NCBI RefSeq assembly: GCF_040096015.1
Contig: NZ_JBBMFO010000024.1
Span: 1 to 34,591, forward strand
DNA length: 34,591 nucleotides
DNA from: Peptoniphilus_A hominis
GTDB taxonomy: Bacteria; Bacillota; Clostridia; Tissierellales; Peptoniphilaceae
Direction of reading: 5' to 3'
The translations under genes and the position numbers were made by a program. This document shows, piece by piece, positions 8,295 to 16,100 of the stretch (position 1 is its first letter; every line of letters starts with the position of its first letter). A model generated the notes under the pieces. The model searched no databases. It saw only the letters and a program-made list of their open reading frames with translations, and was not told where the DNA came from.

Positions 8295-8987
8295 CTATAA
8301 CATCCAATCTTCTCTAAAATATAAGTCTATTGGAAAAACTTCTGCTGCTAAATTTAAAGCCCTAACTTCCTTCTCAATGCTTCTTAGGCAGACTGCATAG
8401 ACATAGGGAAGATTTAACTTCTCTGAAACTTCTCTGGCAAGCTCATCGCCATACAAGAGATCATCTGCTTTAGTCTCCTTCAAAAAGTGAGTAGTGTTAA
8501 TTATTCCCGTCACCTTGGTTTGTGAATGGCCTTCCACTTGTCCAATGAAATCTCTCACAGACTCAAAGTCCTTAGTCTCTGGTCTATTCCTATTGATGAC
8601 AAAGTAGTGGTCGTAGCCCTCTCTTTTTAAAATATCTCTATACCTGCCAAGAGAAAGTGAACCCTTAGGATTGCCGCCAACATCTAACACAGCTCTGTAG
8701 TTTTTATTTTCAAGTGGTTTTAAAATTGCCGCATCAACTGCTGGTATATCCAAGGCATTTTTTTCACGCATACTAGATGAAAAGGATTCCACGCCGTGCT
8801 CGCTCAAAAAATCCATTTTCTCTCTCAGTCTAAAGTATGTATTAATAATATCAAGATCAACTGCTGCAACCTTGTCAAAGTACCTTCTAAGGTACAAGGC
8901 ATAGTTAATTGCAAACTCTGTCTTTCCACTGCCAAAGTGTCCTGTAATAATTTTTATCCTATTGCCTGTTTCTACTTCAGTAAACAT
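8295..8987 (-). CDS. P-loop ATPase of unknown role heading the oxidoreductase operon
   Basis: A 230-residue nucleotide-binding protein with Walker A GHFGSGKT at 16-23, a following AVDLDIINTYFRLRE that resembles the MinD/CobQ/ParA SIMIBI class, and VLDVGGNPKGSLSLGRY, where the Asp could serve as Walker B. No membrane segments or cysteine clusters. It is the first gene of the operon, 10 bases from the ferredoxin, with a GGGAGGAG binding site. The position suggests a role in cofactor loading, assembly or activation of the oxidoreductase, but this is inference; I do not know a described function for this family. Confidence 0.8.
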   Translation of the reverse strand: MFTEVETGNRIKIITGHFGSGKTEFAINYALYLRRYFDKVAAVDLDIINTYFRLREKMDFLSEHGVESFSSSMREKNALDIPAVDAAILKPLENKNYRAVLDVGGNPKGSLSLGRYRDILKREGYDHYFVINRNRPETKDFESVRDFIGQVEGHSQTKVTGIINTTHFLKETKADDLLYGDELAREVSEKLNLPYVYAVCLRSIEKEVRALNLAAEVFPIDLYFREDWML

Positions 8988-9015
8988 TTCTCCTCCCTTC
9001 TAAAACACCAACTAT

Positions 9016-9044
9016 ATTATACATCAATTGAAAACATTTGAAAA
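9016..9044 (-). promoter_or_regulatory. Probable promoter of the oxidoreductase operon
   Basis: TATAAT (9016-9021) lies 17 bases downstream of TTTTCA (9039-9044) on the minus strand, about 28 bases upstream of the ATPase start. The -10 is perfect; the -35 is poor, so activation or repression through the repeats that overlap it is plausible. Confidence 0.5.
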
Positions 9045-9046
9045 CA
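9027..9046. repeat. Tandem decamer overlapping the -35 region
   Basis: ATTGAAAACA is followed directly by TTTGAAAACA and then ATTG. Two nearly identical copies one helical turn apart cover the spacer and -35 of the oxidoreductase promoter, a layout typical of a transcription-factor site. Confidence 0.45.
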
Positions 9047-9050
9047 ATTG

Positions 9051-9294
9051 CAGGTTTATTTTAAATTAATTATTTCATTTTATTTAATTTCTTCCCATAA
9101 AAATTTTTTGGCTTCTTAAAAATATTTTTATGAATCAGCTTGTTTTAGAGCTTAAAAAAATTTCACAAAATTAATATATTTTTCTTAAAAATAAATTTTT
9201 GACGGTAAAAAAATTTTTGAAAATTTTAAATTTAAGGCGAAAAAATATTTTTTTAAGAAAATTTTTATGAAAAAAATAAAAATCTCATAAAAAT
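9051..9294. other. AT-rich spacer between divergent operons
   Basis: About 240 bases of A- and T-runs between the oxidoreductase promoter and the htpG promoter. I see no gene, RNA element or strong hairpin. Confidence 0.5.
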
Positions 9295-9323
9295 TTGACT
9301 ATTTATATGAAAAGATATATATT
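9295..9323 (+). promoter_or_regulatory. htpG promoter
   Basis: TTGACT (9295-9300), a 17-base spacer, and TATATT (9318-9323). The CIRCE-like operator starts two bases later, so it would cover the transcription start. Confidence 0.8.
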
Positions 9324-9324
9324 A

Positions 9325-9351
9325 TTAGCAGACACACTTATCGAGTGCTAA
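9325..9351 (+). promoter_or_regulatory. CIRCE-like HrcA operator, left arm diverged
   Basis: The consensus TTAGCACTC-N9-GAGTGCTAA is met as TTAGCAGAC-N9-GAGTGCTAA: the right arm is perfect and the left arm has two changes. The nine-base spacer and the location at the start site of a heat-shock gene make HrcA repression very likely. Confidence 0.85.
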
Positions 9352-9397
9352 TAATTTTGAAAATTTTGAAAAAATAAAATTGAAGAAAGGTGATTAA

Positions 9398-11248
9398 ATG
9401 AAAAATAAAAAATACAATGCTGAAACCGAAAGACTAATGGACTTAATGATCAACTCCATTTACACAAATAAAGAAATATTTTTGCGTGAACTAATTTCAA
9501 ATGCCTCTGACGCCATGGACAAGATGTACTACATCGCCCTTAACGACGACAAGGTGAAATTCAACCACGAGGATTATTACATTAGAATAAGACCTGACAA
9601 GGAAAAGAGAACTATTAGCATTGAAGATAACGGCATAGGCATGACTGAAGATGAACTTGTAGCCAACTTGGGCACAATAGCAAAGTCTGGCTCCCTTGAT
9701 TTTAAAAACCTAAATGAAAAAAATGAGGACCACGAAATAATTGGACAATTTGGCGTGGGCTTTTACTCTGCCTTTATGGTTGCCGATGAGATTAATGTCC
9801 TCACAAGGTCCTATAAGGAAGATGGGGCTCACCTTTGGAAGTCCAAGGGCGCCAAGGGCTACACAATTTCTGATGGGGAAAAAGATTCTCATGGCACTAT
9901 AGTAACTCTCCACTTAAAGGAAAACACAAAAGACGAGGACTATGACAAGTACCTTGACGAATACGAAATAAGAGAACTTGTCAGCCACTACTCTAACTAC
10001 ATCTCCTACCCAATAAAGATGGAAGTGGAAAAGAAAAGACCAGCTCCTGATTCCACAGAAGAGAATCCAAAATTTGAATCCTATAGAGAAGATGATGTTC
10101 TCAACTCCTCTGTTCCTATGTGGAGAAAAAATAAAAACGAATTGAAGGAGGAGGACTACAACAACTTCTTTAGGCAAAGACACTTTGGCTTTGAAGATCC
10201 CCTTGCCCACCTTCACATCAGCGTGGAAGGCATGATTTCCTTTAAGGCCATCCTATACATTCCATCAAGAAGACCCTTTGACTTCTTGAGTCCAGATAGA
10301 AAGGGCGGACTTGAACTTTACTCCAACGGAGTCCTAATCATGGAAAAATGCGAAGACCTACTTCCAGATTATTTGAACTTCGTCAAGGGTGTAGTGGACT
10401 CTGAAGACATTTCCCTAAACATTTCTCGTGAAATGCTACAAAAAACTCGCGAACTACAACTTATAAAGAAAAACATAGAAAAGAAAATCTTAGAAGAACT
10501 TGCAAAAATTCTTAAAAATGACAGGGAAAAATATGCTGAATTCTTCAAAAACTTTGGTGTAAGCTTAAAATCTGGTGCCTACGAAAACTTTGGCGCCGAC
10601 AAGGACAAGTTAAAAGACTTATTTATCTATGACACGACAAAGAGAGGGGATGTGACCTTTAACGAATACAGGAAGGACATGGGACCAGATCAAGACTTCA
10701 TCTATTACGCCAATGGCACATCTCTTGACGCCATCAAGGACCTTCCGCAAATAAAACACTTCATGGAAGGAGGCATTGAAGTCCTTGCCCTAACTGACCC
10801 AATAGACGAATTTGTCATCAAGATGCTTGATGAGTACGATGAAAAGAAATTCAAGTCAATTTCTGAAACAGAAGTTAAGGAAGAAGACGAAAAAAATCTT
10901 GGCGACTATGTAAAGAAGATGAAGGACCTTTTATCTGGCGAAGTTTCATTAATAAAAGAAAATCCAAATCTAAAAGATGACGCAGCTTATCTATCAAGCA
11001 GGGGCGAAATCTCCATAGAAATGGAAAAAACTCTTAGCCACATGCCAAACAACGAAGCCTTTAAGGCAGACAAGGTTTTGGAAATAAATCCAAACCACCC
11101 TGCAGTGAAAAAATTAAAGGACATGGACAAGGACTCCGAAGAATTTAAAACTTACACAGAATTACTTTACGACGGAGCAAGACTTGTAGCAGGTCTGGAC
11201 ATAAAAGACCCCATCGCCTACGCAAGAAATGTATCAAAGTTAATGTAA
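9398..11248 (+). CDS. htpG: Chaperone HtpG (Hsp90)
   Basis: ATP-driven cytosolic chaperone. The 616 residues carry the GHKL ATPase N-domain: FLRELISNASDAMDK, the nucleotide-binding EDNGIGMT, the lid LGTIAKSGS, and IGQFGVGFYSAF; the middle and C-terminal dimerisation domains follow, as in other bacterial HtpG proteins of 600-640 residues. An AAAGGTG site precedes the ATG. Monocistronic, with a CIRCE-like operator upstream and a terminator downstream, so probably heat-induced through HrcA. Confidence 0.97.
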   Translation: MKNKKYNAETERLMDLMINSIYTNKEIFLRELISNASDAMDKMYYIALNDDKVKFNHEDYYIRIRPDKEKRTISIEDNGIGMTEDELVANLGTIAKSGSLDFKNLNEKNEDHEIIGQFGVGFYSAFMVADEINVLTRSYKEDGAHLWKSKGAKGYTISDGEKDSHGTIVTLHLKENTKDEDYDKYLDEYEIRELVSHYSNYISYPIKMEVEKKRPAPDSTEENPKFESYREDDVLNSSVPMWRKNKNELKEEDYNNFFRQRHFGFEDPLAHLHISVEGMISFKAILYIPSRRPFDFLSPDRKGGLELYSNGVLIMEKCEDLLPDYLNFVKGVVDSEDISLNISREMLQKTRELQLIKKNIEKKILEELAKILKNDREKYAEFFKNFGVSLKSGAYENFGADKDKLKDLFIYDTTKRGDVTFNEYRKDMGPDQDFIYYANGTSLDAIKDLPQIKHFMEGGIEVLALTDPIDEFVIKMLDEYDEKKFKSISETEVKEEDEKNLGDYVKKMKDLLSGEVSLIKENPNLKDDAAYLSSRGEISIEMEKTLSHMPNNEAFKADKVLEINPNHPAVKKLKDMDKDSEEFKTYTELLYDGARLVAGLDIKDPIAYARNVSKLM

Positions 11249-11292
11249 AAGATTTTATATAAAATAATTAAAATTTAAAGACAAAAAATTAG

Positions 11293-11322
11293 GCTCTTTT
11301 CCTTAGGAGAAGAGCTTTTTTT
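11293..11322 (+). terminator. Rho-independent terminator after htpG
   Basis: A ten-base stem (11293-11302 with 11306-11315, one G-T pair) with a three-base loop, then T7. Confidence 0.88.
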
Positions 11323-11336
11323 GAATTTTAAAAAAC

Positions 11337-11720
11337 TTATGACTTTTTATTTAAAAGTAAAAAAATATTTTCCCCTAAGAGCAAGAAAAAATACAAGACA
11401 TTGAAATCATAGAGGTAGAAAAAATTTTCAGGTAAATAATATTTTTTTGTTACCATATAAATTACCAGTACAAAAATTTCAATTAAGAAAAATATTCCAG
11501 TAGATTTTTTTGATAGCTTACTTGCAAAATTAAAAAAATAGGCAAGCATAAAGCCCAAAAATAAAATCATTATAATTTTAAGAAGAGCTAAGATAAGCAT
11601 GTATTTTATATCAAAGGTCACTTGAACTTTCCAATTGATGTATCCCAATATTTTTAAACTGATTAAATTTAAAATCGGAAAAAGGAAGAGTACAATTATA
11701 AAATTAATATATTTTTTCAA
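11337..11720 (-). CDS. Four-TM membrane protein of unknown function
   Basis: 127 residues with four hydrophobic segments at roughly 5-27, 42-66, 73-92 and 105-124, few charged residues, and a short basic loop FASKLSKKSTG between the second and third. A GGAGGC site precedes the ATG. I recognise no family. It stands alone between the htpG terminator and the hicAB locus. Confidence 0.65.
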   Translation of the reverse strand: MKKYINFIIVLFLFPILNLISLKILGYINWKVQVTFDIKYMLILALLKIIMILFLGFMLAYFFNFASKLSKKSTGIFFLIEIFVLVIYMVTKKYYLPENFFYLYDFNVLYFFLLLGENIFLLLNKKS

Positions 11721-11936
11721 AGTAGCCTCCTAACTTTTAATTTCCCCTCTACATCTTATAATATTACTAAAGGCATTTATAATATCTTTATTTTACTAAA
11801 AAATATCATATACATTATTATAAATCAATTTTAAGCTTATGAATTAAGATAAATAATTTTAATTAAAATAATTTTTGTTGTATTTGTGCGTACAAATTGA
11901 TAAAATATAAGCACAAAGGCAACAAGATTAAATTTT

Positions 11937-12347
11937 TTATAGCTCTTTTATGTTCAATTCTTTCTTCAGACCTTCTTGTAGAACTCTGGAAAAATTTATA
12001 TTTTTATTTTTTGCAAGAGCTTCTAGCCAAGTTGGGATTGTCAACATTTTATTTTTGTAAACTTCTTTAACAAGAGAAAATTGATACGGAAGATAAACAT
12101 TTACAAATACAAAAAATTGATTGTCCTTTAATTTTATGTTTTCTATTTTTACATCTTCTGGAAAGGGCTCTTTTTTATATTTTTCATCAGATAAAATTAA
12201 TCCTATAACTTCTTGGCAATAAGATATTCCTTCTTCAATTGTCGATGAAAAAGTATATCCCCCTTGAAGAGCTGGGATTTCAATGTTATATTCATTATCT
12301 TCTTTAGTAAATATTGCTAAATATGTTACATTATCTTTGTTTTTCAT
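11937..12347 (-). CDS. hicB: HicB-type antitoxin
   Basis: Probable antitoxin that neutralises HicA and represses the operon. The N-terminal part (YNIEIPALQGGYTFSSTIEE) fits the partly degraded RNase-H-like HicB fold, and the C-terminal stretch LTIPTWLEALAKNKNINFS followed by RVLQEGLKKEL looks like a ribbon-helix-helix DNA-binding domain. 136 residues is normal for HicB. It lies 34 bases downstream of hicA, the usual order, with a GGAG site. Confidence 0.8.
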   Translation of the reverse strand: MKNKDNVTYLAIFTKEDNEYNIEIPALQGGYTFSSTIEEGISYCQEVIGLILSDEKYKKEPFPEDVKIENIKLKDNQFFVFVNVYLPYQFSLVKEVYKNKMLTIPTWLEALAKNKNINFSRVLQEGLKKELNIKEL

Positions 12348-12381
12348 TTTTTTCTCCTTTTCGAAGAATTTTAGAGAGCTT

Positions 12382-12579
12382 TTAGGGGCTATCCACCCCT
12401 AAATCTTTCAAAATCTTTTTTAGTGTCCCGCTTGGAAAATTATTTCTGGGATGAGGTATTACTACCACTGCTCCAGTTTTGTCATTAACGAAAATATGAT
12501 GACTTCCGCTAACTCTATCTAGCCTGAACCCCTTTGATCTTGCAATTTTAAAAAGCTCTCTTGAGTTATAACTCTTCAT
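12382..12579 (-). CDS. hicA: HicA-type mRNA interferase toxin
   Basis: A 65-residue double-stranded-RNA-binding-fold toxin expected to cleave mRNA. The hallmark GSHHIF (25-30) with its catalytic histidine, the following VVVIPHPRNNFPSGTLKKIL and the short length are typical of HicA. An AAGGAGGAC site precedes the start. It is the first gene of a two-gene unit with its own promoter at 12604-12631. Confidence 0.9.
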   Translation of the reverse strand: MKSYNSRELFKIARSKGFRLDRVSGSHHIFVNDKTGAVVVIPHPRNNFPSGTLKKILKDLGVDSP

Positions 12580-12603
12580 AAGGATGTCCTCCTTACAAAA
12601 ATA

Positions 12604-12631
12604 ATTATAACATAGGTTTAACCAATGTCAA
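12604..12631 (-). promoter_or_regulatory. hicAB promoter
   Basis: TTGACA (12626-12631), a 16-base spacer, and TATAAT (12604-12609), both perfect consensus, about 25 bases upstream of hicA. Confidence 0.8.
12611..12627. promoter_or_regulatory. Palindromic operator inside the hicAB promoter
   Basis: CATAGGTT-T-AACCAATG is a 17-base palindrome with one mismatched pair, centred in the promoter spacer. HicB proteins with a DNA-binding tail autoregulate by such sites, so this is the likely operator. Confidence 0.6.
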
Positions 12632-12732
12632 ATACATTATATCTTAAATAAAGAGATAAATTTTATTAAAGCGACTTTAATTTTTTTTATTTTATAAAAT
12701 GAAATACAATAAATTTTCTTTTTCTGCAAAAA

Positions 12733-12761
12733 TTGAATATTTTTAGTCTTTATGTTATATT
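12733..12761 (+). promoter_or_regulatory. Promoter of the decarboxylase subunits
   Basis: TTGAAT (12733-12738), a 17-base spacer, and TATATT (12756-12761), 31 bases upstream of the gcdB start. Confidence 0.65.
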
Positions 12762-12792
12762 ACTTTGCATGTAAAAATATTAAGGAGGTCAA

Positions 12793-13905
12793 ATGGAAAC
12801 ACTTTTATCTGGGATTTTAAATCTCGAAGTTAAACACTTAGTCATGTTTGTCATTGGCGGAATTTTAATTTACCTTGCCATTGAAAAACAATACGAACCC
12901 TCACTTCTTCTTCCCATTGGTTTTGGAGCAATTATTTCTAACATTCCCCTATCATCAGCCGTGGGCGAAGAAGGTTTTTTGACGATTTTATATAAGGCAG
13001 GGATTGCAACAGAGCTCTTCCCCGTTTTAATCTTCATCGGCGTGGGCGCCATGATCGACTTTAAACCACTTATTGCATCGCCCTTTATGCTCTTCTTTGG
13101 AGCAGCGGCGCAGTTTGGAATTTTTGCCACAATGCTTTTTGCAATTTCAACGGGTAAATTTACACTACCAGAAGCAGCATCAATTGGCATAATCGGTGCG
13201 GCAGATGGTCCTACTTCAATTTATGTTGCCAAGGTCTTTGCGCCAAATTATCTTGGACCAATTTCTGTGGCTGCCTACTCCTATATGTCTCTCGTTCCAA
13301 TTATTCAGCCACCAGTTATTAAACTTCTCACAACTGAAAAAGAGAGAAAAATCAGAATGAAGTACACTACTGTTCATGTGCCAAAAAAAGTTGAAATTCT
13401 CTTCCCAATTGTCATAACAGTAATAGCTGGAATTATTGCACCAATGTCTGTTGCCCTTATTGGCGCTCTCATGTTTGGAAACTTAATCAGAGTTTGCGGA
13501 GTTCTTGAAAGACTTTCAATTTCTGCCCAAAATGAACTTTCGAACCTAGTTACAATTTTGCTGGGCATAACAATTGGTGGCACTATGTCTGCCGATGCCT
13601 TTTTAAACATTCACACACTTATGATTCTTGCCATGGGACTTGTTGCCTTTATCTTTGACACAGCAGGTGGCGTTCTCTTTGCAAAATTTTTAAACTTATT
13701 TTTAAAGACAAAGGTCAACCCAATGATTGGCGCAGCTGGCATCTCAGCCTTTCCTATGTCTGGTAGAGTTGTGCAAATGATGGCGGCAAAGGAAGACCCA
13801 ACTAACTTTGTCCTTATGCAAGCCATGTCAGCCAATGTGGCAGGTCAACTTGGCTCAGTAGTTGCAGGTTCAATGATCTTGGCTCTAGTGCCAATGTTTA
13901 TGTAG
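12793..13905 (+). CDS. gcdB: Sodium-translocating decarboxylase beta subunit, GcdB/OadB family
   Basis: Membrane subunit that decarboxylates carboxybiotin and pumps sodium out. The 370 residues are mostly membrane helices and include the conserved GAADGPTSIYV (135-145) and the C-terminal GAAGISAFPMSGRVVQ, both family hallmarks. In glutamate fermenters this subunit serves glutaconyl-CoA decarboxylase, but OadB and MmdB (oxaloacetate, methylmalonyl-CoA) are close relatives, so the substrate is inferred. An AAGGAGG site lies six bases before the ATG. The catalytic alpha and biotin-carrier subunits are not in the window; a short gamma-like gene follows at 13916. Confidence 0.92.
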   Translation: METLLSGILNLEVKHLVMFVIGGILIYLAIEKQYEPSLLLPIGFGAIISNIPLSSAVGEEGFLTILYKAGIATELFPVLIFIGVGAMIDFKPLIASPFMLFFGAAAQFGIFATMLFAISTGKFTLPEAASIGIIGAADGPTSIYVAKVFAPNYLGPISVAAYSYMSLVPIIQPPVIKLLTTEKERKIRMKYTTVHVPKKVEILFPIVITVIAGIIAPMSVALIGALMFGNLIRVCGVLERLSISAQNELSNLVTILLGITIGGTMSADAFLNIHTLMILAMGLVAFIFDTAGGVLFAKFLNLFLKTKVNPMIGAAGISAFPMSGRVVQMMAAKEDPTNFVLMQAMSANVAGQLGSVVAGSMILALVPMFM

Positions 13906-13915
13906 AGGTGATAAA

Positions 13916-14041
13916 ATGGACACAAATGTATTTATGGAGGGAGTGGAAGTTGCAATTTGGGGCCTCGCTGGAGTTTTCGCAGTCCTAATACTCTTCTACA
14001 TCTCCACAAAGATAATGTTAAAAATTTTTAAGGAAAAATAA
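13916..14041 (+). CDS. 41-residue OadG-like small subunit of the sodium pump
   Basis: A short frame with a good GAGGTG site, ten bases after the gcdB stop, reads MDTNVFMEGVEVAIWGLAGV, then a hydrophobic helix through FYIS, and ends KIMLKIFKEK. The single N-terminal membrane helix with an upstream acidic segment matches the membrane anchor of OadG-type gamma subunits, but the long linker and metal-binding tail are absent. Probably stabilises the beta/alpha assembly. The terminator begins 28 bases downstream. Confidence 0.75.
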   Translation: MDTNVFMEGVEVAIWGLAGVFAVLILFYISTKIMLKIFKEK

Positions 14042-14068
14042 TTTTTGTAAAATTAATAGACATGAAAA

Positions 14069-14105
14069 AACTGTTGGAAAGACAAATCCAACAGTTCTTT
14101 TTTTA
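14069..14105 (+). terminator. Bidirectional terminator
   Basis: AACTGTTGGA pairs perfectly with TCCAACAGTT around an eight-base loop, with T7-8 on the plus side and an A-run that gives a T6 on the minus side. It ends the gcdB unit and the convergent lipoprotein gene. Confidence 0.9.
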
Positions 14106-14528
14106 TTTATCCTTGTACTCCCCGATAAAAGAATACCTTGTGTCCCAGTGGTCAAATACTAAATCGGGTTTAGGGTCTTTATCCTTATAAGTTCTCATGC
14201 CATAAATCCCCGTCACAGGCTCCTTTAAGTCGTCAAATTTCATTATGACTTCATAGCCAGCGCCTGCCTTTTTTAACTTATAGGCGCCAGTAAAGTCCAT
14301 GGCATTATTTCTATCAGTCATGACAAAGTTTTTCTTGTCAAACTTTATTGCCATGTCATTATCTACTTTTTTACCATCCTCCATCCTTGTCATGTCCTCA
14401 ATTGTCCAATTAACATTGTAAATTTTTTTGTCTGGAAGAAGTTCATTGTCTCCTTGGCAAGCGGATAAAAAAATTCCCAACATTCCCATTACAAAAACTA
14501 AGAGTAAAGATTTAAAAATTTTTTTCAT
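14103..14528 (-). CDS. Lipoprotein of unknown function, paralog 1
   Basis: 141 residues: a signal peptide with lipobox LSAC, lipidated at Cys24, then a small domain that reads as beta-rich with the core AIKFDKKNFVMTDRNNAMDF and an ending of YSFIGEYKDK. Anchored to the outer face of the membrane. It is strongly similar along its whole length to the gene 19 bases upstream (14548-14970). AGAGG lies five bases before a normal ATG. I recognise no characterised family. Confidence 0.8.
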   Translation of the reverse strand: MKKIFKSLLLVFVMGMLGIFLSACQGDNELLPDKKIYNVNWTIEDMTRMEDGKKVDNDMAIKFDKKNFVMTDRNNAMDFTGAYKLKKAGAGYEVIMKFDDLKEPVTGIYGMRTYKDKDPKPDLVFDHWDTRYSFIGEYKDK

Positions 14529-14547
14529 AAATACCTCTTTTATTTAC

Positions 14548-14970
14548 TTATTTTTCTTCTTCACCTATAAAGGAGTAGGTCCTTCCCTTATCTTCAAAAA
14601 CTAAATTTGGCACAGGGTCCTTGTCCTTCTCAGTTTTCATGCCATAACCAGCAATCACAGTTTCTTCAAAGTCATCAAACTTCATTATTACTTGGTAGCC
14701 TGTGTCAGCTTTTTTTAATTCATAAGTGCCAGTATAGTCTATGGCATTAGACCTATCAGTCATGACAAAATTTTTCTTGTCAAATTTAATAGCCACGTCG
14801 TTAGTTATCTTTACTCCGTCGTCTGTTTTTGTCATGCTTTCCAAAGTCCAAGTGACATCGCTAATTTTTTTGTCTGGAAGAAGATCATCCTTGCCTGTGC
14901 ATCCTGTAAAGATTATTCCACCAACAAAAATTAAAAGCAAAGTTTTAAAAAGTTTTTTTATATGTACCAC
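14548..14970 (-). CDS. Lipoprotein of unknown function, paralog 2, start codon uncertain
   Basis: 140 residues as a GTG-started frame, with lipobox FTGC at Cys24 and the same core AIKFDKKNFVMTDRSNAIDY as paralog 1. The GTG at 14968-14970 is part of what looks like the ribosome binding site AAAGGTGG. Aligning with paralog 1 (ATG AAA AAA), the expected start codon position at 14959-14961 reads ATA. Either an ATA start, the GTG, or a decayed start is used. Function unknown; a tandem duplication is evident. Confidence 0.7.
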   Translation of the reverse strand: MVHIKKLFKTLLLIFVGGIIFTGCTGKDDLLPDKKISDVTWTLESMTKTDDGVKITNDVAIKFDKKNFVMTDRSNAIDYTGTYELKKADTGYQVIMKFDDFEETVIAGYGMKTEKDKDPVPNLVFEDKGRTYSFIGEEEK

Positions 14971-15038
14971 CTTTTATTTAATTAAGTAAATTTTCTTTTA
15001 TATATTTTACCCAAATTTTATTATTTTATTTCAATCCC

Positions 15039-15068
15039 TTGTTAATATTAAATAAAAATGGATATAAA
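15039..15068 (+). promoter_or_regulatory. Possible tpx promoter
   Basis: TTGTTA (15039-15044) and TATAAA (15063-15068), 18 bases apart, about 43 bases before the tpx start. Moderate matches. Confidence 0.4.
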
Positions 15069-15111
15069 TGTAGTGTAAATTAAAGTAAATAATTTTTTGG
15101 AGGTAATTACA

Positions 15112-15612
15112 ATGGATATAACATTTGGCGGAAATAAAGTAAACTTAGAAGGTAAAGAAATCAAAGTTGGAGATATGGCTCCTGAATTTAAGGCAGTTAA
15201 AAGAGATTTATCTGATTTTAATTCAGCTGACTTAAAGGGCAAAATCGTAGTTTATTCAGTTGCACCATCAATTGACACACCAGTTTGTGCTATCCAAGCA
15301 ACAACTTTTAACGAAGAAGCTACAAAATTATCTGATGATGTAAAAATCGTAACTGTAACAGTTGACCTTCCTTTTGCACAAGAAAGATTCTGTTCAGTTA
15401 AGGGAATCGAAAACGCAGACATAGTTTCTGACTACAGATACAGAGAATTTGGTGAAAAATACGGCTTCATGATTGAAGAATTTAAACTTCTTGCTCGTGG
15501 CGTTGTAATTGTTGACAGAGACGGAAAGGTTGCCTATGTTGAATATGTTCCAGAAGTAACTAACGAAGTAAACTTTGAAAAGGCTCTTGAAGAAGTTAAA
15601 AAATTAAAATGA
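15112..15612 (+). CDS. tpx: Thiol peroxidase Tpx
   Basis: Thioredoxin-dependent peroxiredoxin that removes hydrogen and lipid peroxides. The 166 residues hold the peroxidatic Cys59 in PSIDTPVC and the resolving Cys94 in AQERFCSVKGI, the hallmarks of the atypical 2-Cys Tpx class. The ATG at 15112 is preferred because it follows GGAGGT by eight bases; a TTG in frame at 15097 would place that site inside the coding region. First gene of a three-gene unit, overlapping rlmH by four bases. Confidence 0.95.
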   Translation: MDITFGGNKVNLEGKEIKVGDMAPEFKAVKRDLSDFNSADLKGKIVVYSVAPSIDTPVCAIQATTFNEEATKLSDDVKIVTVTVDLPFAQERFCSVKGIENADIVSDYRYREFGEKYGFMIEEFKLLARGVVIVDRDGKVAYVEYVPEVTNEVNFEKALEEVKKLK

Positions 15613-16091
15613 TAAATATTAATTTAATCGTACTTGGCAAAATCAAGGAAAATTATTTTAAAGATTCAATAAATGAGTACAAAAAAATGCTTAAGTCCTA
15701 TGCCGATTTAAGCATTTTTGAAATTATGGACGAGCCCTGCCCTGAAAACTTATCGGAAAAGGACATGGAGAGGGTTAAAAATATTGAGGGCGAAAAAATT
15801 TTATCCAAGATAAAGGATGGCGCCTATGTCATTGCCCTTGCCATTGAGGGAAAGAGCCTTGACTCTATCGCCTTTGCAGGTAAAATAAATGACCTCATGA
15901 TTGACGGCTACTCAAATATAACTTTTATCATTGGCGGCAGCCTAGGACTCTCTGATGAAGTTTTAAAAAGGGCAGACTACAAGCTAAGCTTCTCAAAGAT
16001 GACCTTCCCCCACAAACTAATGAGGGTCATCTTAATGGAGCAAATCTATAGAGCCTTTAGAATAATAAATAACCACCCCTACCACAAGTGA
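15609..16091 (+). CDS. rlmH: 23S rRNA pseudouridine-1915 N3-methyltransferase RlmH
   Basis: SPOUT-class methyltransferase acting on helix 69 of the 70S ribosome. The 160 residues match family length; the SAM-knot motif FIIGGSLGLS and the C-terminal FSKMTFPHKLMR...YRAFRIINNHPYHK are diagnostic. The ATG overlaps the tpx stop (ATGA), so translation is coupled to tpx. Confidence 0.96.
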   Translation: MININLIVLGKIKENYFKDSINEYKKMLKSYADLSIFEIMDEPCPENLSEKDMERVKNIEGEKILSKIKDGAYVIALAIEGKSLDSIAFAGKINDLMIDGYSNITFIIGGSLGLSDEVLKRADYKLSFSKMTFPHKLMRVILMEQIYRAFRIINNHPYHK

Positions 16092-16100
16092 GGCGATAAA

